Source of the DNA: Altererythrobacter sp.
GTDB lineage: Bacteria; Pseudomonadota; Alphaproteobacteria; Sphingomonadales; Sphingomonadaceae
Length of the DNA: 18,995 nucleotides
Direction of reading: 5' to 3'
Assembly: GCA_024636575.1 (NCBI GenBank)
Contig: JAGXGU010000062.1
Span: 1 to 18,995, forward strand
A program made the translations under genes and the position numbers. This document shows, in pieces, positions 14,706 to 18,995 of this stretch. The first letter of the stretch is position 1. Each line of letters opens with the position of its first letter. The notes under the pieces were generated by a model. It did no database searches. It was not told the origin of the DNA and saw only the letters and a program-made list of their open reading frames with translations.

Positions 14706-15536
14706 TTAGGAGAGGGCGAGGGAAATACCAGCGGGAAAGCGATTTTGGCGCAGATCATGGGCAATTTCTTGCCCGTCCTGGCCGCCCAGCCGCCGGTCTG
14801 CCAGCGAGGGCGATCCCCGCCGCTTGGCAAGTTTGGCGCCTGTTCCATCCACCAGCAATCCATGATGATGCCACTGCGGGACCGGCAGGCCGAGCAATTC
14901 CTGCAGCAGCCGGTGGATATGGGTCGCGCCGAACAGATCCCGGCCCCGTGTGACCAGGCTAACACCGTCCCGCGCATCATCCAGTGTCGCGGCAAGGTGA
15001 TAACTGGCCGGTGCATCCTTGCGCACCAGCACAACATCCCCCGTCCTGTCGGGAATGGCGCGCTGCACCCCTGCCAGCTCGTCCGTCCAGTAAAGCGGGC
15101 CGGTTAGCGCGAGTGCCCGCGCGACATCAATCCGCCATGCTGCGCCTTCGCAATCCCCAATGGATGTGCCGCGGCAGGTGCCGGGATAGACCGGCCCTTC
15201 CGGCCCCGTCTCACTCGCCGCCGCCGCAATATCGGCGCGGGTGCAGGTGCAGGGATAGAGCAGCCCCATTGCCCTGAGCCGCTCGGCAGCATCGGCATAG
15301 GAAGCCAGCCGCGCCGATTGCGCGGGCACTTCGGTCCATTCCAGCCCCAACCACGCCAGATCGGCGCGAAAAATATCGGCCAGTTCCGGCAGGCTGCGCG
15401 CACCATCGATATCCTCGATCCGCAGAAGGAACCGCCCGTCCACTGCCCGCGCAAGATCATGCGCGATAATCGCGGAATAGGCGTGGCCGAGATGGAGCGG
15501 GCCATTGGGGCTGGGGGCGAAACGGGTGGTGAACAT
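14706..15536 (-). CDS. gluQ: tRNA glutamyl-Q(34) synthetase GluQRS
   Basis: This 276-residue paralogue of glutamyl-tRNA synthetase lacks the anticodon-binding domain and glutamylates queuosine-34 of tRNA-Asp. Visible features are the opening FTTRFAPSPNGPLHLGHAY (HIGH motif as HLGH, 15-18), IEDID, the zinc site C96, C98, Y117 and C121 (YPCTCTR and YPGTCRG), and the degenerate KMSKS region (AKLAKRRG) typical of GluQRS. The length (about 280-300 for the family) excludes a full GluRS. The ATG at 15536 is preferred, with AGGG upstream; a TTG at 15560 would add eight residues with no family match. It heads the minus-strand group through the dehydrogenase and is divergent from the HNH gene across about 160 bp. 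Confidence 0.93.
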   Translation of the reverse strand: MFTTRFAPSPNGPLHLGHAYSAIIAHDLARAVDGRFLLRIEDIDGARSLPELADIFRADLAWLGLEWTEVPAQSARLASYADAAERLRAMGLLYPCTCTRADIAAAASETGPEGPVYPGTCRGTSIGDCEGAAWRIDVARALALTGPLYWTDELAGVQRAIPDRTGDVVLVRKDAPASYHLAATLDDARDGVSLVTRGRDLFGATHIHRLLQELLGLPVPQWHHHGLLVDGTGAKLAKRRGSPSLADRRLGGQDGQEIAHDLRQNRFPAGISLALS

Positions 15537-15695
15537 GGTGCAGGCCCTGCTGTAGGCCAATCAGCCGGGCCGGGCAAAAAGCCTTGGCCAAAATCTCTGT
15601 GGATTCGCCCCTTGTAACAGGCTTGACGCTTTTATCCGTAAATGCTCCGATGCAACCAATCGGGAATGACACCCCAAATCGGGAGGGAAACAGCC

Positions 15696-16304
15696 GTGTT
15701 CAAAGCCGAATTGCTGGAACGGGCGGCCCGTTTTCGTAGTGCCGCAGAGGACCCGACACGCAACGTTGCGGGCTGCCCTGCGCTTGTGCTGAACGCGGAT
15801 TACACCCCGCTGTCCTATTATCCGCTCAGCCTGTGGCCGTGGCAAACCGCGATCAAGGCGATTTTCCTCGACCGGGTGGACGTGGTCGCCAGCTATGACC
15901 GGGAGGTTCACTCGCCGTCGCTGGACATGAAAATCCCCTCGGTCATCGCGCTGAAGCAATATGTCAAACCGAGCGAATTTCCGGCATTTACCCGGTTCAA
16001 TGTGTTCCTGCGCGACCGGTTCACCTGCCAATTTTGCGGCGATAACCACCATTTGACCTTCGACCACGTGATCCCCCGCCGCCTGGGCGGCAAGACCAGC
16101 TGGGAAAACATCGTCGCCGCCTGCGCGCCGTGCAACATGAAGAAAGGCGGGCGCACCCCAAAGCAGGCGCATATGCCGATCCTGGTCAAACCGATCCGCC
16201 CGACCAATTGGCAATTGCAACAGCGCGGCAAGGCCTTCCCGCCCAACTTCCTGCACGAGACATGGCGGGATTGGCTTTATTGGGACATCGAGCTGGAAGC
16301 TTGA
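15696..16304 (+). CDS. HNH endonuclease family protein
   Basis: The protein has 202 residues from a GTG at 15696, chosen because GGGAGGG lies 9 nt upstream. ATGs at 15642 and 15666 in the same frame would add 18 or 10 residues but have no good ribosome-binding site. The C-terminal half is an HNH nuclease with two zinc pairs: C111-x2-C114 (RFTCQFCG) and C143-x2-C146 (CAPCN). The catalytic core is FDHVIPRRLGG (D123-H124) with N138 and N147. The N-terminal half (VLNADYTPLSYYPLSLWPWQTAIKAI) is typical of a widespread bacterial standalone HNH family without a restriction partner; its biological substrate is not established. No methyltransferase, phage or intein context surrounds it, so a housekeeping role is as likely as defence. 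Confidence 0.85.
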   Translation: MFKAELLERAARFRSAAEDPTRNVAGCPALVLNADYTPLSYYPLSLWPWQTAIKAIFLDRVDVVASYDREVHSPSLDMKIPSVIALKQYVKPSEFPAFTRFNVFLRDRFTCQFCGDNHHLTFDHVIPRRLGGKTSWENIVAACAPCNMKKGGRTPKQAHMPILVKPIRPTNWQLQQRGKAFPPNFLHETWRDWLYWDIELEA

Positions 16305-16386
16305 GGGTTAAGGTTGGCTAAGGACCGAATTGCTGACTTTGATCAAACCGGCTGTTTCTGCTACCCGAAACCAAAAGGGGGGGATC

Positions 16387-16872
16387 ATGGTCAGACTATT
16401 AAAATCGGCATTGGTGCTGTTTATCGGTCTCCACGCGCTGTTCTACGCATTGCAAAACGTTGCTAATTTGGACGCTGCCCACACAGCTCTGGTCTACGTG
16501 TTGAGCGGGGCTGATCATGAGGTTTACCCTGCAACCATTTTCTTCCGACTGAGCGACCCGCTGTTTGCCTGGGTCGCATTGTTGCTGGTCCTTATCGGTG
16601 AATTTGCGGTGTCCTTTTTCGGGATCAAGGGGGGATGGGATCTGTTTAAAGCGCGGGCAGGTTCAGCTGATGAGTTTCATGCGGCAAAACGTAGTGGCGT
16701 GATCGCGGCCGGGTTGGCGCTTTTGGTGTGGTTTGGCTTCTTCATGAGCTTTGGCGCAGCATTCTTCCAAATGTGGCAAACGCAGGTAGGAACTGGCTCG
16801 ATGGAAGGCGCTTTCATGTATGCGATGGCATCAGCAGTCACTATGCTGTTTGTGTGCCTGACAAACGACTGA
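16387..16872 (+). CDS. DUF2165-type small integral membrane protein
   Basis: The protein has 161 residues from the ATG at 16387, preceded by a G-rich Shine-Dalgarno sequence (GGGGGGG). Four hydrophobic segments are visible: LLKSALVLFIGLHALFYAL near the start, LFAWVALLLVLIGEFAVSFFG, GVIAAGLALLVWFGFFMSFGA and MYAMASAVTMLFVCL at the end. The helix arrangement and the loops (GGWDLFKAR, FFQMWQTQ) match my recollection of the DUF2165 family of predicted four-helix inner-membrane proteins of unknown function. Seven full sequence lines within the gene average about 53% GC, while a line counted in the neighbouring kynU is about 70%. Codon use also looks more AT-rich, which suggests different ancestry or weaker selection. 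It converges with kynU, with 37 bp between stops. Confidence 0.75.
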   Translation: MVRLLKSALVLFIGLHALFYALQNVANLDAAHTALVYVLSGADHEVYPATIFFRLSDPLFAWVALLLVLIGEFAVSFFGIKGGWDLFKARAGSADEFHAAKRSGVIAAGLALLVWFGFFMSFGAAFFQMWQTQVGTGSMEGAFMYAMASAVTMLFVCLTND

Positions 16873-16909
16873 CAAATCGTCTGCTCCCGGTCCATGGCGG
16901 GCGTTCCCG

Positions 16910-18130
16910 TCAAGTCACCGCCGCGCGCTCGCGAAACTCCGGTCTGTCCCAATCGGCGTTCGCGATGATTTCGGCTAAATTACCTGCCGCCAGTAACACA
17001 TCCTCGAACGATACATAGGCGGGCGCGAACCCGAAGCGGAGTATATCGGGATCGCGGAAATCGCCGATGATGCCGCGGGCGATCAGCGCCTGGCAGACCG
17101 CATAGGCTTGCGCGTGGCGGAAGGACAATTGGCTGCCGCGTGCCAGCGGGTCTAGCGGGCTGACGAGCTCGAGATCGGGCAACCCCTCCGCGACGCACTT
17201 CCGGAAAAATTCGCTCAGCCTGCGCGATTTTGCCGCGAGCCGGTCGATGCCGATCTCGGCAATCAGATCCACCCCGACCTCGAGCGCGGCAATTCCGAGA
17301 ATTCCGGGAGTTCCCGCCAGCAAGCGGGTGACGCCCGGTGCGGGGGTATAATCATCGGTGAAGGCGAAGGGCGCGGCGTGGCCCATCCATCCGGTCAGGG
17401 GCTGGGACAGAGCCGCATGGTGCCGCCCCGCGACATAAGCGTAAGCAGGCGCGCCCGGGCCGCCATTGAGATATTTGTAACCGCAGCCGACCGCGAAATC
17501 CGCGTTGCAGCCCGCCAGATCGACCGGCACCGCGCCGCCGCTATGCGACAGGTCCCACAGCACCAGCACGCCCGCATCCTGCGCGGCGCGGGTCAGGCGA
17601 ACCATGTCATGCGTGCGGCCGGTCTTGTAATGGACATGGGTCAGCATCAGCAGCGCGACATCGCCGTCCAGCGCGGCCTCGAGTTCGTCCGGTCCGGCCA
17701 GCCGCCGCTGCGCCAGCCCCTGCGCCTCCAGCCCGGCGATCATGTACAGGTCGGTCGGAAAATTGCCTGGTTCGGACAGGATCACTTTCCGGCCGGGGCG
17801 CATGTGCAGCGCCGCGCCGATCAGCTTGAACAGATTGACTGAAACGCTGTCACACACGATGACTTCGTCCGCTTCGGCGCCAATCAGCGGAGCAATTTTC
17901 GCCCCGACCCGCTGCGGCAGGGTGATCCAGTCTGCGTCATTCCAGCTGCGAATCAGCCCATCGCCCCATTCGCCGCGCACGACCTGTTCCAGCCGCGCGG
18001 GCGTGTCCCTGGGCAGCGCGCCGAGGGAGTTGCCGTCGAGGTAAATCACCCCTTCCGGCAGGTCGAAGCGTTCACGGTAGCCCCGCAGCGGATCGGCGGC
18101 ATCGAGCGCCCGCGCTTCTTCCAGCGTCAT
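16910..18130 (-). CDS. kynU: Kynureninase
   Basis: The 406-residue PLP enzyme cleaves L-kynurenine (or 3-hydroxykynurenine) to anthranilate (or 3-hydroxyanthranilate) and alanine. Motifs include YLDGNSLGALP near the N-terminus, SVSVNLFKL, SEPGNFPTDLYM, the PLP-aspartate region LWDLSHSGGAVPVDL and the Schiff-base lysine K219 in GCGYKYLNGGPGAPAY, then GWMGH and LLAGTPGILGIAALE. The length fits the family (about 400-420). The ATG at 18130 is chosen because it overlaps the kynB stop as ATGA, indicating translational coupling; an in-frame ATG at 18160 would add ten residues. It is the last gene of a kynA-kynB-kynU operon. No 3-hydroxylation or quinolinate genes are seen, so anthranilate is the likely product here. 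Confidence 0.96.
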   Translation of the reverse strand: MTLEEARALDAADPLRGYRERFDLPEGVIYLDGNSLGALPRDTPARLEQVVRGEWGDGLIRSWNDADWITLPQRVGAKIAPLIGAEADEVIVCDSVSVNLFKLIGAALHMRPGRKVILSEPGNFPTDLYMIAGLEAQGLAQRRLAGPDELEAALDGDVALLMLTHVHYKTGRTHDMVRLTRAAQDAGVLVLWDLSHSGGAVPVDLAGCNADFAVGCGYKYLNGGPGAPAYAYVAGRHHAALSQPLTGWMGHAAPFAFTDDYTPAPGVTRLLAGTPGILGIAALEVGVDLIAEIGIDRLAAKSRRLSEFFRKCVAEGLPDLELVSPLDPLARGSQLSFRHAQAYAVCQALIARGIIGDFRDPDILRFGFAPAYVSFEDVLLAAGNLAEIIANADWDRPEFRERAAVT

Positions 18131-18771
18131 TCCGCCAGCTCCCGCAATATCGCGCGGCACAGCCCCGCATCGCCGCCCGCAATCTTGAGCGGCAGAGCAA
18201 TCAGCTCATACCGGCCCGCCGGGACATCATCGAGCACCAGCCCTTCCAGAATGCGCATATCGGCTTCCAGCACCGCTTTGTGCGCCTCGATCGACTTGGA
18301 GTCCTGCGGATCGACCGAGGGCGCGTCAGTGCCGATCAGTTTCACCCCCTGCGCCGCCAGCCAGCGGATAGCCTCGGCAGAAATGGCGGTGAAATCTTCG
18401 CGCCATTCGTCGTGCGGAAAGGTCTCATAGGTCCTGAACAGCACTCGGTCCGCGCTGTCGATGGCTGGCAGATCCCCTACCCCGATTGCGCCCAAAACGC
18501 CTCGCACATCGACCACCAGACATTCGCCGATATAGGGGTCCAGTTCCACCGAAGCGATGTCCGCTGCATCATTCCCGTAATGCAGCGGCGCATCGCCGTG
18601 GGTGCCCGAATGCGTGCTCATGGTCATCCGTGCGACATTGACCGGTGATCCCGCCGCCATGTCCCAGGTTCGCTCGAACCCGAATTCGGTGTCGCCGGGC
18701 CAGACCGGCAGGCCTGGGCGCAGGGGCTGGGAGATGTCCCAGACCCTGCGAGATGATTTCCAGCTGCTCAT
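18127..18771 (-). CDS. kynB: Kynurenine formamidase (arylformamidase) KynB
   Basis: The 214-residue metal-dependent cyclase-family hydrolase converts N-formylkynurenine to kynurenine and formate. The signature HSGTHGDAPLH gives metal ligands H54, H58 and D60, and H64. The N-terminus (RVWDISQPLRPGLPVWPGD) and C-terminus (YELIALPLKIAGGDAGLCRAIL) are typical of bacterial KynB, including the ALPLKI block. It starts at the ATG at 18771-18769, which overlaps the kynA stop (ATGA). Its own stop overlaps the kynU ATG in the same way. The frame is open far upstream into kynA, but that part is an out-of-frame read of kynA. Confidence 0.96.
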   Translation of the reverse strand: MSSWKSSRRVWDISQPLRPGLPVWPGDTEFGFERTWDMAAGSPVNVARMTMSTHSGTHGDAPLHYGNDAADIASVELDPYIGECLVVDVRGVLGAIGVGDLPAIDSADRVLFRTYETFPHDEWREDFTAISAEAIRWLAAQGVKLIGTDAPSVDPQDSKSIEAHKAVLEADMRILEGLVLDDVPAGRYELIALPLKIAGGDAGLCRAILRELAE

Positions 18772-18995
18772 ATCGCCGTCCGGACCGACAACAACTCGGG
18801 GAAGAACACCTGTTTCAGGACTCCTTCCAGATAGGCCACACCGGCAGTCCCGCCCGTACCGCGTTTGAAGCCGATGATCCGTTCGACGGTCTTCAGATGT
18901 CCGAACCGCCAGCGTTGGAAATGGTATTCCAGATCGACCAGCTTTTCCGCCAGTTCGTACAGGTCCCAATGTTCCTGCGGGGTGCGGTAGATTTG
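18768..18995 (-). CDS. kynA: Tryptophan 2,3-dioxygenase, C-terminal part (partial at window edge)
   Basis: Only the last 75 residues are in the window. They include FQRWRFGHLKTVERIIGFKRGTGGTAGVAYL and VFFPELLSVRTAI at the stop. The FQxWRFxHxKTVERIIGxKxGTGG block is diagnostic of tryptophan 2,3-dioxygenase: it contains the proximal haem-ligand histidine (H of GHLKTVER) and the GTGG loop near the substrate. The enzyme is a haem protein that opens the indole ring of L-tryptophan to N-formylkynurenine, the substrate of KynB. The TGA stop overlaps the kynB ATG by ATGA. The promoter and any regulator of the operon lie outside the window. Confidence 0.93.
   Translation of the reverse strand, partial: QIYRTPQEHWDLYELAEKLVDLEYHFQRWRFGHLKTVERIIGFKRGTGGTAGVAYLEGVLKQVFFPELLSVRTAI

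Noticed and set aside
15623..15660. Sigma-70 promoter for the HNH gene starting at TTGACG
   Set aside because: TTGACG is a good -35, but no acceptable -10 box is found at 16-18 bp, so I did not annotate it.

Overview
The window looks like chromosomal DNA of an alphaproteobacterium of the order Sphingomonadales, probably near Erythrobacter/Altererythrobacter. This rests on high GC, a CtrA cell-cycle regulator with GANTC (CcrM-type) sites upstream, an LptB-RpoN pair, a divergent maeB/mutS pair, and a HIG1 'twin transmembrane' / PduO adenosyltransferase / 3-hydroxyacyl-CoA dehydrogenase cluster. The placement is inferred from gene content only. No rRNA, tRNA, CRISPR array, insertion sequence or prophage gene was seen.

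Layout. (1) 1-2333, minus strand: a small membrane protein, then PmbA (TldD/PmbA protease system) followed 2 nt later by a secreted/membrane protein with a BON domain (probably an MscS-type channel, cut by the window edge). (2) 2518-4870, plus: lptB (LPS export ATPase) and rpoN (sigma-54). (3) 4871-6136: a gene-free, hairpin-rich stretch, the ctrA control region, ctrA itself, and a second copy of the hairpin element in opposite orientation. (4) 6137-6835 trmB, converging on maeB (6904-9165, minus), which is divergent from mutS (9292-11940, plus). (5) 11976-12798: two convergent small genes of unknown function, both very acidic or hydrophilic. (6) 12872-15536, minus: gluQRS, a HIG1-type small membrane protein, a PduO-type cob(I)alamin adenosyltransferase and a 3-hydroxybutyryl-CoA dehydrogenase, closely spaced and possibly one transcript. 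(7) 15696-16872, plus: an HNH endonuclease-like protein and a DUF2165-type membrane protein of visibly lower GC. (8) 16910-18995, minus: kynA (C-terminal part only), kynB and kynU, joined by two ATGA overlaps, encoding the conversion of tryptophan to anthranilate.

Most of the window is core housekeeping. I found no convincing new multi-gene system. The most unusual signal is non-coding: a structured, palindrome-rich repeat on both sides of ctrA in inverted orientation. The copies share conserved end and loop sequences, while the stems differ by paired (compensatory) changes. The second is the ctrA upstream region, which packs two GANTC sites, a near-consensus CtrA box and a tandem 10-bp repeat into about 80 bp.
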